The notes under the pieces were generated by a model. It ran no database searches, had not been told where the DNA came from, and was given only the letters and a program-made list of their open reading frames with translations. Shown here in pieces: positions 22,001-32,867 of a stretch of DNA of 64,000 bases; the first letter of the stretch is position 1; the number at the start of each line of letters is the position of its first letter. This DNA is from Skeletonema tropicum (Eukaryota > Bacillariophyta > Thalassiosirophyceae > Thalassiosirales > Thalassiosiraceae), in contig JAWZXG010000028.1 of assembly GCA_037178625.1 (NCBI GenBank), positions 186,001 through 250,000 on the forward strand, read 5' to 3'. The translations under genes and the position numbers were made by a program.

Positions 22001-25000
22001 CTGCCCAAAAAAGATTGACACTTACACAAGTCTTCCCCATGTTCACCGTTACGATCGGCCCACTCCTTGCAAAAGGCGTTACGTTGCTCTGTATTATACA
22101 GCATATCCATGTCCAAAACAACCTGCTTGTGTTTTGGGTTCCAGCGTTGAGCAAGATGAATAATCTCTTTGCAATACGGAAACTTGAGACAAAATGGATA
22201 AGTTGCCGGAGTAAATGGACATACGGGCGCAAACTTTCCTGATGATGTGTTGATGACGAAAAGTAAGAAAGTGAGTTAGATGTGTAGAAATGGGACATTA
22301 GCGAACTAAAAAGAAAGAATGCACTAACCAGGGGTAAACATTAGATCAACATGTCTTGAGACCTGGTGATAACTGTTTGTGATCATGAACCACTCCGTTG
22401 TCACTTCCGCCGAGCAAAGATCCATGAAATCTGGCCTGTCTCGGAATTGCAGCACTACTGGTATGCTGGTATACTTGGTATAATCATGTGTGTTGCTGAT
22501 GGACGGAGGTATCATCACAATGACCTTACTAAAAGGATGATCTTTGTTGTCGAGATTCTTGATCAAATTCAGTGAACGGTCGAAGAACCACTCCGAAATG
22601 ACCAAAGTAATCTCAGTACGAGCTGGGTCCCATGGAGAGTACAACTTGGCACCGTGAATTACATACTCAGGACCTAAATGTCGAGGGATCAGGTTCGTAG
22701 CTGCATAATTGTGAATTGCTTTGGTAAATCTGTATGGTTCTTCATCCTTCCATCCTGATGATGTGTCGATGAAAAAAAGTAAGAAGTTGAGTTAGCTGTG
22801 TAGAAATGGGACATTAGCGAACTAAAAAGAACGCAAACACTGACGATAGTACTCACTATTTGCCCACTTTGTGAACATTGCTTTATTGTCAGAGAGGGTA
22901 ATATTTTCTCCTTCCTCATTGAGCATAATCTTAGGAGCAAGCTCTGGAACGATACCAAGCGTTCCTTCTACCCACATTTGACTCATTCGATAGTCATACG
23001 GTATTGAGTTATAAGGGCATGGCGCTTCGACTTCCAACTGACCTGTCAAACGTTCCAAGAGTGGATGGCTTGTATCTGGGATGACAAGTAATGTGAGCAT
23101 TTTCATTTGAGCGGAGCGATGATACAAGCAATATCAGTATACTGAATAACTTACTATATATCCCATTCCCATTTGTATGGTGAAGCAGCGATATTGGAAT
23201 GTCCTCATAAAACGCATCCCACTTGTCTCCATCATATTGTCTGCGAAGATTGAAGATGACGCGTGCAATACAATTTATTCATGAGTAAACGAAGAGGCAG
23301 GAAACGCATCAGATCAATCAATACAGCTCAAAAAGAAACAACTCACGCTCCCAAAACAGCAAACGGTTTGTATGCATTGATCTCGCCTAAAATGACATCT
23401 AACCAATAATTCTTCACTGGGACCTGTGTGGCACGAGTATGGTTGCGATTGGTTAGACAAAAGAGGTCACAGAATATGATCAAAAAGAAGACTCGAAGAA
23501 CTCACGCTATCTCCCTCCATCAAGTAAAAGCCATCATAATCTCCCCATTCCCCACTCTGAATAATTCGGAATCCAGCCTCATACTGCCGATTCGGCCCAT
23601 TCACCCAACTATACAACTCCTCCTGCGCCGCCGGAATATACAGATCCAACTCCTTCGGAATATTCGCCTCCACCGCATATATATTATCAAAGCATCGACT
23701 CCACCCTCCCGGACTGAAAAACTCTTCCATAATCGTATCCACGGATTTCATCGCTTCATCATTTTCCGAAAATGTTTGAGAATAAAATAGGAACAGGTCG
23801 GCAGACGTTGTTCGTAATCCATCTGCGGGGACATTGTCAAAGTAATCCTTCACTTTGGGTTTGCGTTTGCATCGTTTGAAGAGACTGTTGGCAATACCAC
23901 GAAAGAACGATGCGGAGGTAGTCGGGTTGCTACTGTAGGTATAGTCAGCTTCACATTCCCAATCATCTTGTTCTTCCTCTGCAAGCTTCCGTCCTGTACC
24001 ATTGGTGGACATGTCAAACAATACCCATTCATCCACTCCATCCTCCTCTTCTTCTTCACCTAAATCTTGCTCGGCTGCACGACATGGGACCAAACTATTC
24101 CAACAAGCAAACGTCGTTGGTAATGGACCTGCATCGAACTGAAAGAACAAAAAATGAGATGAAGTTAGAAAGCGTTAGAGAATGCCGTGACAACGATAGT
24201 TCAGCAATAGCAAACGCGTCGACAAAAGTAATATACGCCGCATGCCTTGCTGATTTGATCACTATTGACGGTGCATTCAGAGTGCTATCTAACCATATCT
24301 TCTCAGTCCACAATCCTATTAACTCACCTCACAAAAGGGTCTCAAAATCGCAAGCCTCGAAACAATCCCCCGTTCCCGATCCGGCAATCGATCCTTCTTC
24401 GGTAACACTTGCATATCATACATCTTTTCCAATATTTTCGTATTCGATGTAGATATGTAATAGGACGAAGTGACGTAGGGATGATCAAAGACGAATTCGG
24501 GATAGACTGGTGGTGGGGCATTTTCATCTTTGCCGCCACCGTCTTCTCCTCCCTCGCCGTCGCCTCCGTCACTTTTGGACTTTTTGGATGGTAACTTGAA
24601 TTTGAGCTTGTGTATATTCTTTTGAATGATATGTTTGTAGGTGAATTTGGAGACCATTGTCAGCATGAGAATGAGAAGGAGGCGTGCTACACCACTTAGT
24701 CGATAGTGCACCTGTCGTGATGATTTTACAACGTGATGATAACTTGTACTTCCTCCAACAATTGTAGTAGCATTGTTGTTGGGAATGGTAGTCGATACGC
24801 CAATTTCATTCTCCACAGCAGTATTGGTAATTGTTCGTTGCTGTGCCTCATCTTCCTCCTCCGCCTTCTCACTATGACCATCCATATGACCACTCCGGTT
24901 CGCCCGAAACATTTCCGCCCCAATAATACTCGACAATCCAAACACTGGCTCTTCATCATAACTGTAGGATTCGTAATACCCGCCATTATCGTCATCATGA

Positions 25001-25182
25001 TCAATGTGTTTTTGAATAATGCCCGAGTAGGGTGTGGCCATGGCGGAGGAGGGGATGGGTGCCACTGCTCCTCCTGTAGCGATGGAACGGGCGTCATTAG
25101 TATTGGGGTTATTGTTTCGATTGTTGTAGGCGTCGACGGGGTGTTGTCTTCGCCTCGTTGGTGTGCGTCGTTGCTGCTGCAT
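19094..25182 (-). CDS. Type II membrane fusion: glycosyltransferase-like domain plus leishmanolysin-like domain (zinc site lost)
   Basis: Nine exons are read with GT-AG borders and continuous frame: 25182-24328, 24138-23506, 23423-23347, 23240-23155, 23075-22857, 22754-22329, 22238-22026, 21946-21595 and 21512-19094. They give about 1,759 residues. Exon 1 encodes a cytosolic low-complexity region, one membrane helix near residues 165-180 and a stem. Exons 2-8 encode a luminal domain with FYLMEGDSVPVKNYW, resembling glycosyltransferase-like proteins of diatoms; the acidic EGD may be the metal or nucleotide site. A Cys-rich segment (CQWRALFESCHPPE) leads into exon 9. Exon 9 has an acidic linker, four 21-residue repeats (SAGNKILPPVPDKDEHAML type, 21014-21265) and then an M8 leishmanolysin-like domain with DADVLIYV, RNHFDCQTLDGA, SPLSLALLEDSSWYKANF and a final EGF-like CSGKGTCDYC. 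The HExxH position reads QVVGR (20171-20185). The exon 8/9 junction restores one GAA codon. Two separate genes remain possible. Confidence 0.75.
21014..21265 (-). repeat. 63-bp coding tandem repeat, four copies
   Basis: Four consecutive 63-bp units encode 21-residue repeats of the type SAGNKILPPVPDKDEHAML plus two Lys/Asn residues. They sit in the linker just before the leishmanolysin-like domain. Copies differ at a few residues (for example NRILLPVS in the first and DWILPPVP in the last). The array is a likely site of length variation between alleles. Confidence 0.9.
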
Positions 25183-25526
25183 CTTTATTGTATTGATTGG
25201 CTTGGTCTTCGGTCTATTGGCCGGCCGTCATGGTTGTTGTTATGCCTTTCATGATGGTGTTCTTTGTCTCTTTTTTTCACGCTTTCACATCATAAATGGC
25301 GAGAGGTGAGAGTTTGTACCTGTCGTATCTACATAATGACCGCATACTACGTGGCGGATTGAGACCAAAATTCAAAAATTCTACCATACGCGAAATGCAG
25401 AGCTTCATTCAACACCTTCTCATCGCAGAGCATCATAATTTCCATTCACCACACCGCCACAAGGCCGCCGATCACACCATCCAACAGTAACCGCAGACGA
25501 AGAGAGCAATCATCCACAGTGTGCAA

Positions 25527-27724
25527 ATGGGAGCAATCGCCTCTCGATACAACAAGCACGACGACGACGACGACGACGGCTCATCATCCAAACAACAACA
25601 TCGATTTGCTTCGACGCGTCGCCGATCGTCTTTTTCATCCATCGGCCGTACCAGCAGCAACGTCAACAAAATGACATCGATCAACCGTACCAAGAAGAAC
25701 TCATCCACCACCAACGTCGGCAGCAGTAATACTCAACAAGCCACACTCCTCTCCGAAGAAAAAGACGTCACGATGATGCAGCAAGGCAACAACAACGGCG
25801 GCAAGCGCATCCCACTGGAGAATATCAGCAATGACGACGGTGACATAATGGAGGCAGAGCCACTACCAAAGACGAGGAAGGACAAATCATCCTCCTCCTC
25901 CTTACGTGGAAGGAAAAAGTCATCATTGCTCCTTAGCCCCAACAAGGGTGGTGGTAGTAGTAACTTGCCGTCCTTTCTACGAGGATCCTCATCCTCCAAG
26001 ACCGTCGTCTCGAGAGGAGAAGAGATGACTGTAGCCACCACGGCCGACGCTGTCGTCAATGCTCCTCCTTCCTCCTCCAAGAAGGAATCCAACAAGCAGC
26101 CAATCGATCCACCAGGTGCATTCTGGAATCCATCGGCTCCTACTACTCTGCACGGAGGGAATCATCCACCATCATCATCATCCTTTCAACCTACTGTTGG
26201 ATTCCCAATGCCATTGTGGCAGCCGCCGCCGTCCCATCACGATGATTCTTCCTCCAACAACAACAACAACAATAGTGGTGCAAGATCTTCTTCTTCTTCT
26301 TCTTCTTCTTCTTGGGCGGTACCACCCTTCCTTGCTCCACTTGCGGCAACGGTACGTCATCCATTCTCACACTTTGTGCCGAGTGGTCATGGTCACTTTT
26401 CCTACTGGCAGCAGCAGCAGCAGCAGCAGGGTGTGATGAATCATGGTGAAGAATTTGGCATCCCCATGGAAGCCGACGAGATGATGGAGGAGGACGAGAT
26501 GAGAAGGACGAGAAGCTTCACTACTGCTGGTGATGCCACCATGAATGAGGATGATGATGCATCTGTGGAGTCGGATGCGGCATCATTCGCATCGGAGGAG
26601 ACGAAGGAGGTGGATTTTCCATCTACGTTTGCTCCGAAGGAGTGTGTCGATAAGATCCGGGCCAAGCAGGCCAAGGCAGCCAATGCTGGACAAGCCCCGC
26701 ACGTCATGCAGACTCGTTCCATGACTGCCAAGAGCCGATCTGCAAAGAAGTCGTCCAAACAAAAGGTAGCACCGATTGCAGCCCATCAAGCATCATCACC
26801 ACCTTCCATCAAGGACAAGGTCGGCAGCGGCACCGACACTTCCGCTGTCGAAGTCATGACAGTCCTTGGCAAGACGATCCATGTGATCGACCCCGATCGG
26901 AAAGTATTCGTCATTGACCTCCTTTCCCCCGAGACATGCGATGAAATTCGGATGATGGCTGACAATCATACTCGCAATGCCAAGAAAGATGCCGAGGTTT
27001 GGAGGACGCTCTACACGTATACCAAGATGGATCTTCCCGTGGTTGAAGGTAAGACGAACATGATGTGCTGCTGTGTGTATGTTTTGCTTTGATCGATGTT
27101 TGTCTAACCATCGAACTCTTGATCTTGCCCGGACACACATTTCTTCTCTTTCCGTCTCCATCCAAAGTCAAAGACATGGTGAGCAAATACACCGACCAAA
27201 TTCTCAACGATGTGAAGAAGATTGTCGGTGTCATTTTCGGGATGAGAAGGGATGCGATGAGACTTCGTCCCCGTAGTTGGAAGGAGCCGCATCTTCTGCT
27301 TTATCAAGCTTTGGATGGAAAGCCTCACCACACGGGTATCGAGATGGTAAGTTTGAGATGGTATGCCAAACGTTGCTGATGTAGGCTCCTACAAGATCTA
27401 ACTTCTTCTTCTTCTTTGTGGCAACATTCATGTTCATATCAGCATTACGATGGATGTGATGTTACATGGCAAGCCATGCTCACTCGCCAAGACGAGTACG
27501 AGGGTGGTGGAACTTACTTCCGCTCTCTTCGTAAGACAATCAGGCTCAAGCAGGGACAGGTCCTTGTGCATCCCGGTGAGTTGTATCACAAAGGGATTGA
27601 CATCACTTACGGAGTGCGCTGTCTCTTGGTATGCTTCACTGATGGAATGAATCCCAAAATAATGGATGATAGCAGACAAGAGGACGATGATCCTAAATAC
27701 GAGGCAAATGTGCTCGTATGCTGA
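25527..27724 (+). CDS. 2OG-Fe(II) oxygenase, prolyl 4-hydroxylase-like
   Basis: Exons 25527-27048, 27168-27346 and 27443-27724 join in frame to 660 residues. The first 420 residues are low-complexity Ser/Asn/Gln/Asp-rich with a run of nine or ten Ser; they begin MGAIAS, which fits an N-myristoylation signal. The C-terminal 210 residues are the double-stranded beta-helix domain. Visible are the metal-binding HYD (HxD) at the start of exon 3, GGGTYF, and the distal HKGIDITYGVR. The last His and Arg are the expected Fe(II) and 2-oxoglutarate ligands. Family members hydroxylate prolyl or lysyl side chains; the substrate here is unknown, and the absence of a signal peptide argues against classical collagen P4H. 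A frame-breaking partial copy lies at 32174-32830 and a fragment at 28873-29218. The in-frame GTG at 25521 is not the likely start. Confidence 0.85.
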
Positions 27725-27938
27725 GCGTAACACATCTCGAAACTGCAGAAAGTGATGTGATGTGATGGGCCAGGATACCTTGAGCGGAATCAGAAAATAA
27801 AGGTGCTGGAACTGTCAAATTGTAGCAGTCAAATTGCAGCCTAACCGCAGATGACTTGATTTCAATGACGAGATTCATTGTACTCTTACTAAAGTATAAA
27901 TCTAATGACACTTCGAATAGTCTAGCGGGAGGACACAG

Positions 27939-28256
27939 TTAAGAAATTCGTATCCCAATCTTTATCCTCAAGACAATATTACCAAGATTCTGATGAGCAG
28001 ACTCAGACGAGCTGCTTTGCAGGTGAAATGTGAAATTAATCTCTACTCTGCAGGTCACGGCTATCCGACGCCGATATCCAGGTGGAACAATCATTTTGCC
28101 ATCATCACATCTCTGATGAAATCGTTTTAGTTGTGAACAATCAGTATCGCCAGCAACGAACAGGTAGGACAAGACACTAGAACTGCATGATGCGCTGTCA
28201 TGCCGCGGCAAGCCCAAATAGGACCTCATCAAGTAATCAAAGAGGCTACGTAACAT
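27939..28256 (-). pseudogene. Decayed 3' fragment of a C1GALT-like glycosyltransferase
   Basis: On the minus strand this stretch matches the 3' end of the intact gene at 32868-34481. Shared plus-strand blocks include CACGGCTATC, ATTTTGCCATCATCACATCT and the CTGCAG just before CACGGC, in the same order and spacing as near 33110-33200. Indels break the frame. Like its intact relative it sits tail-to-tail with an oxygenase gene 3' end. I read it as the lost half of a duplicated oxygenase-glycosyltransferase pair. Confidence 0.75.
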
Positions 28257-28800
28257 CGGTTCTTCAGATTATCGGCCTTAGCTGTGCTATAATGTATCTC
28301 TATATAATTGATGTCAAGTATAAAGCGTCACTCTAGAAGCTTCTCATAGCTTAGTAACAGCGTTCGATTGATACGATGTGGTTGAATGAGGCATATACCT
28401 CATCCGGTCATCTTGTGTCAGCGTTTGATGTGATGATTGCATTCAGGAGGCTGTAACAACTAACGCTTCTTCAAGGGTAAGCCCTCTGAGCAGTGCTCAT
28501 ATGTTTCATTCCGATCGCGCCGTTAAGAACAAAGATACAATAGGAGCTGCTCACTGCGCCATAGTAGTGACAGCTTTCGGTAGGTACGTTAGGATGGTTG
28601 AAAAAGATGCTACAAGCAAGCCCCATTTGGACCTCATCAGGTCATGTAGGACGCTATTTCAAGAGCTATCTGTCTTCAGTAACTCATGTGTTTTTTTGCT
28701 GTCGTTATTATGTACTGATCATTGCTATGTGACAGGCTTTTGAGTGTGATACGATTTGATGGTGTGGCGCAGCATCATGCCCAATATACCTCTACAGGTC
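28205..28800. repeat. Diverged copies of the ~183-bp repeat family
   Basis: Phrases of the tandem repeat at 41.2-45.4 kb recur here in degraded form. Examples are GGACCTCATCAAGTAATC (28215) and TTGGACCTCATCAGGTCATG (28625), CAAGTATAAAGCGTCACTCTAGAAGCTTCTCAT (near 28315; compare CAAGTATAATGGGCCACTAGAAGCTGCTCAT) and TCTGAGCAGTGCTCATATG (28485). Similarity is by eye and patchy, so the borders are approximate. No gene is visible in this stretch. Confidence 0.55.
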
Positions 28801-28872
28801 ACCTAGGAGGCATAGAATCACTTCTTCATGAGCAATCATCTGAGCAAGCCTTTTACCAAGAGATGGACACAT

Positions 28873-29218
28873 AGATCTTCCCGTGGTTGAAGGTAAGGCG
28901 AACAAGTGATGCTATGTGTAGGTAGTTTGCGAATGCTCTTGATCGCTGTTTTTCTAACGTCTAACCATCGAGGATGTCCATTCCTTCTCTTGCTTGATCT
29001 TGCCCACATTCTCTCCGTCCATCGTCAAAGACATGGTCATGGTGAGCAAATACACCGACCAAATATTCGAAGAAGATTATCGGTGTCATTTTCGGGAAGA
29101 GAATGGATGCGATGAGGCTATGTCCCCGCAGTCCGCAGTTGGAAGGAGCCGCATCTTCTGCTTTATCGGCCAAGCTTTGGATGGAAAGCCCTCACCACAC
29201 GGTTATCGAGATGGTGAG
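28873..29218 (+). pseudogene. Fragment of the 2OG oxygenase gene (exon 1 end to exon 2)
   Basis: The sequence matches 27029-27350 of the intact oxygenase: the end of exon 1 (GATCTTCCCGTGGTTGAAGG), the first intron, exon 2 and its donor. Small insertions and deletions (for example an added TCATGG, and loss of bases around the AACGATGTGAAG region) break the frame. Exon 3 is not present. This is a third, most degraded copy of the family in the window. Confidence 0.85.
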
Positions 29219-30304
29219 TTTTCACGTTATACTGCACCGCCAACCCACCAACCGTAGCCGTTGATGTAGGCTTCTAACTTCTATCTACATAACTTCTTAT
29301 CTTCGTGGCCAAATTTAATTCATTCTTTTCCTAAGTTACGTTATCGTACCACAAGTCATCCGCCGCTGATTTTTCAACAATTAGGTCTTGCTTGAGAAGG
29401 GACTCTCACTAGAGCTCTATCGAGCGGTATCAAAACAGCGATAGTCACATAGGAATAAGTAGTACAATGTATCTGTTTTCGACCTTTCTTCACATTTAGA
29501 AGAAATAGTTCATCGATAAGACATTTTTCACATTTTAGATCAAGAACTTCTTTCGATTGGCTTGTTAGCTGCGGAAATCAGGTCTTGCTTTTTTTTTTTG
29601 AGCGATGAGGCTGATAACTGATAAAGACCACCGTTACAAGTAGTGTCTTCATAGGAGTAGCTTGTGTAGCAAAGCACGAAGCGAGGTGAGTTGGCCTTGT
29701 AGCGGCACAGTAAGTGAAGGAAGGGTCAGGTTGGTCATTTTCATGTTACTATCTACCTCTTTGCATCTGCTCATCTTGCATCTTGCCTCTTGAGTGGCCG
29801 GTAGTGGCAATCTGTCTTGGCCGGCAGCTGTGGAAATTTTCTTCGGCGTTGGAGAGTCGTCTTGGATTTATTGTGGATGTAAATATGGACGGGGAAGTCA
29901 TGATGCTGCCGTAGCAGCAGTGCCGTAGTTCGAGTTGTTGTTGCAGCTTGTGTACGTCATACGTATCGGAGAATCGGCTTGGATTAGTGGTATCGTGTTG
30001 GTGGATGCAGATATCGAATATCGAAGCAAGTCAACATTTGAAAAGAGTAGAGGAGGGAGAGTAGAGTAGAGAGATAGCCAAGCAAAGAGCAGCGGTAGCG
30101 CTAATGCAGATAGACGGAGTGGTGTGTAAAAGTCTGTATGACTAGACTTTACGTGTACACAAGATTTCACCATCATTATTTATGGTTGTGATTATTATTA
30201 TTATTGTTCGATCAAGTTCAGTGATATGTTATTATACTCTTCCTCACAACCTTATACCTCTCTTGAATTACACTTCTACAGATATTATTACTACCACCAC
30301 CCTA
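29219..30304. other. Intergenic stretch without a recognisable gene
   Basis: No convincing ORF is seen. It contains a homopolymer T tract near 29590 and runs into the upstream region of the DUF285 gene. The 92-codon minus-strand ORF at 29898-30176 has no recognisable features. Confidence 0.5.
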
Positions 30305-32173
30305 ATGTTGATCCACTTTGTTGCCCGCTTGGCTCTTCTCCTCCTTGGCCTTGGCATGTCTACTCAAGCTCATGCTGCTCAAACATGCTTTGCTGCAGAT
30401 GGCGTTTATCTCAAGGAAGCAGTTAATAAAGTCGCTAGAGGCACTTGGACTGATACTGACACTGATCAATATGGATCAATTGAGAACTGGTGTACCAAAA
30501 AAGTCACCAACATGTACCAATTGTTTGTTGAAGTTGACGGGGCCTTCAATGCAGATGTTTCAAAATGGGATACATCCTCTGTTATTACCATGGAACAGAT
30601 GTTCCTAGGGCAATCTGCCTTCAACCAAAACATTGGAGCCTGGGATACATCATCTGTTAATAACATGGAATATATGTTCTATGGTGCATCTGCCTTCAAT
30701 CAAGACATTGGGTCATGGAATACATCCTCTGTTGTTACGATGTTTCAGATGTTCTCTTATGCAAATGTATTCAACCACGACATTGGAGGCTGGAACACAT
30801 CCTCTGTTACTGATATGGGTGTCATGTTTAGTTCTGCATTTGCCTTCAACCAAGACATTGGAAGCTGGAATACATCCTCTGTTATTGACATGCATTATAT
30901 GTTTGGGTATGCATCTGAATTCAACCACGACATTGGAGCCTGGGACACATCCTCTGTAACTGACATGTTTGGCATGTTCTATGAGGCAACTGCCTTCAAC
31001 CAAAACATTGGATCCTGGGATACATCCTCTGTCACTCCAATGTATTACATGTTTGGGTATGCATCTGCATTCAATCAAGACATTAGTGACTGGAATACAT
31101 CATCTGTTACAGACATGGAATCCATGTTCGCTGGGGCATCATCCTTCAATCAAGACATTGGAGGTTGGAATACATCATCTGTTACGGACATGGAATTCAT
31201 GTTCGCTGGGGCATCATCCTTCAATCAAAACCTTTGTGCATGGAAGGACAAGTTCCCTTATGGATCTGCAACTAACATCTTCCTTCATTCTGGTTGCCAC
31301 AACAAAGCAACTCCAACTTCTGATGAGAGCATATTTTGTGCCGGTTCGTCTTCTGCTGAGTGCCAAGACTACACACATCCTCCTCCTACAAACTCTCCAT
31401 CAGTTACAGCTACATCTTCCCCAGGATCATCCAATCAACCAAGTCCAGGACCATCACATTCTCCAACAAACTTGCCTACTTCGGATCCAACCCGTGCTCC
31501 AGTTTCTCTAACATCTTCACGGACTGATACTGCATCTCCGACAATGACAAGTTCGCCTACTTTGAATCCGACTCATCCTCCAACACCGACATCCCCACCA
31601 ACTGCATCTCCAACAAAGTCACCTGCTTTGAATTTGAATTGGACTACTTCAACTTTAAATCCAACCCCAGCTCCAGTTCCTTCACCAACTGCACCTCCAA
31701 CACAGTTGCCTACTTCAAATCCGACTCCAGCTACAAACTCTGCAATACCTGCAATTGGCAGCTGGGTCCTTGAGTTTAATTCCATTGACAGCAACTTTGA
31801 CAATGGCAGTGAAAGTGAAATCACCCTAACCTACAAGATTGGGGCAGGCCGCACCTTTGAATTCATCATACTCAAGAAAGGATGCAAGGTTCCAATTGAT
31901 AATGCCGTCATCATCCCTACCAACTCTACTTCTCCCAATGAGGATGATCCTTCCCTTGAAAACCTTCGTGTCTTTTTGGATGTAAAGAAGGATACAATTG
32001 TGGGCAGCAACATCTGGAATCCTAATAACAACTCTGTTGAGTTTTGTTTCAGTCTCTGGTTGCTTTCTAGCTCCAGTGGTAATGTGATCAAGAAACTTGA
32101 GCGTGACTTCAGTATTGAACTCTTATTCGGTACTACATTTGAAACGACTGATGAAGCCCAGTTTGGTCTATGA
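30305..32173 (+). CDS. Secreted DUF285/BspA-like repeat protein
   Basis: I prefer the ATG at 30305, giving MLIHFVARLALLLLGLGMS and a clean signal peptide ending AHA before QTCFAADG; an upstream in-frame ATG at 30182 would add 41 residues. The protein has about 622 residues. Nine full and one partial 25-residue repeats follow (FNQDIGSWNTSSVTDMxxMF type, about 30549-31240), the hallmark of DUF285 (PF03382), known from mycoplasma surface proteins and common in diatoms. Then comes a 150-residue Pro/Thr/Ser-rich stalk and a C-terminal domain of about 140 residues with no family I recognise. Secretion and a cell-wall or surface role, perhaps adhesion, are inferred. The high identity among repeats suggests recent repeat turnover. 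The stop codon abuts the oxygenase pseudogene at 32174. Confidence 0.85.
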   Translation: MLIHFVARLALLLLGLGMSTQAHAAQTCFAADGVYLKEAVNKVARGTWTDTDTDQYGSIENWCTKKVTNMYQLFVEVDGAFNADVSKWDTSSVITMEQMFLGQSAFNQNIGAWDTSSVNNMEYMFYGASAFNQDIGSWNTSSVVTMFQMFSYANVFNHDIGGWNTSSVTDMGVMFSSAFAFNQDIGSWNTSSVIDMHYMFGYASEFNHDIGAWDTSSVTDMFGMFYEATAFNQNIGSWDTSSVTPMYYMFGYASAFNQDISDWNTSSVTDMESMFAGASSFNQDIGGWNTSSVTDMEFMFAGASSFNQNLCAWKDKFPYGSATNIFLHSGCHNKATPTSDESIFCAGSSSAECQDYTHPPPTNSPSVTATSSPGSSNQPSPGPSHSPTNLPTSDPTRAPVSLTSSRTDTASPTMTSSPTLNPTHPPTPTSPPTASPTKSPALNLNWTTSTLNPTPAPVPSPTAPPTQLPTSNPTPATNSAIPAIGSWVLEFNSIDSNFDNGSESEITLTYKIGAGRTFEFIILKKGCKVPIDNAVIIPTNSTSPNEDDPSLENLRVFLDVKKDTIVGSNIWNPNNNSVEFCFSLWLLSSSSGNVIKKLERDFSIELLFGTTFETTDEAQFGL

Positions 32174-32830
32174 AGGAATCATGCTCGCAATGCCACGAAA
32201 AATGCCGAGGTTTGGAGGACGCTCTACACGTATACCAAGATGGATCTTCCCGTGGTTGAAGGTAAGGCGAACAAGTATTGTGTAGGTAGTTTACAAAAGC
32301 TCCTGCTTTGTTTGTTGTTTGTCTCACCATCGATGATGCCCGCTCCTTTTCTTCATCTTGTCATCCACACTCTCTCCAGTCAAAGACAATGGTGAGCACC
32401 AAATTCTCGACGATGTGAAGAAGATTGTCGGTGTCATTTTTGGGATGCTTCTTCTTCTTCTTCTTTGTGGCAACATTCATATTCATATCAGCATTACGAT
32501 GGATGCGATGTTACGTGGCAAGCCATGCTCACTCGCCAAGACGAGTACGAGGGTGGTGGAACTTACTTCCGCTCTTCGTAAGACGATCAGGCTCAAGCAG
32601 GGACAGGTCCTTGTGCATCCTGGTGAGTTGCATCACAAAGGGATTGACATCACTTACGGAGTGCGCTGTCTCCTGGTGTGCTTCACTGATGGAATGAATC
32701 CCAAAATAATGGATGATAGCAGACAAGAGGATGATGATCCTAAATACGAGGCAAATGTGCTCGTATGCTGAGCGTAACACATCTCGAAACTGCAGAAAGT
32801 GATGTGATGTGATGGGCCAGGATATCTCAT
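32174..32830 (+). pseudogene. Truncated, frameshifted copy of the 2OG oxygenase gene
   Basis: The sequence matches 26963 to about 27780 of the intact gene: the end of exon 1, intron 1, a 5' part of exon 2, a jump into intron 2, then exon 3 and its 3' flank. Most of exon 2 is missing. In exon 3 the intact CGCTCTCTTCG reads CGCTCTTCG, a 2-bp loss that shifts the frame shortly after GGTYF. Exon 3 is otherwise nearly identical, including the HYD and distal HKG residues, so the loss of function is recent. It starts directly at the stop codon of the DUF285 gene and lies tail-to-tail with the glycosyltransferase gene. Confidence 0.9.
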
Positions 32831-32867
32831 AGTCCTAATGTCGTCATTGATTAATAGTACTTATAAT

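Noticed and set aside
25521..25526. GTG start for the oxygenase, and similar non-ATG starts at 18335, 34523, 41741, 46250 and 54729
   Set aside because: Nuclear genes start at ATG; in each case a downstream in-frame ATG in acceptable context is available and was used instead.
30713..31078. 121-codon antisense ORF inside the DUF285 gene
   Set aside because: Its regular repeats are the antisense reading of the 75-bp coding repeats of the sense gene, which has a signal peptide and a known domain.
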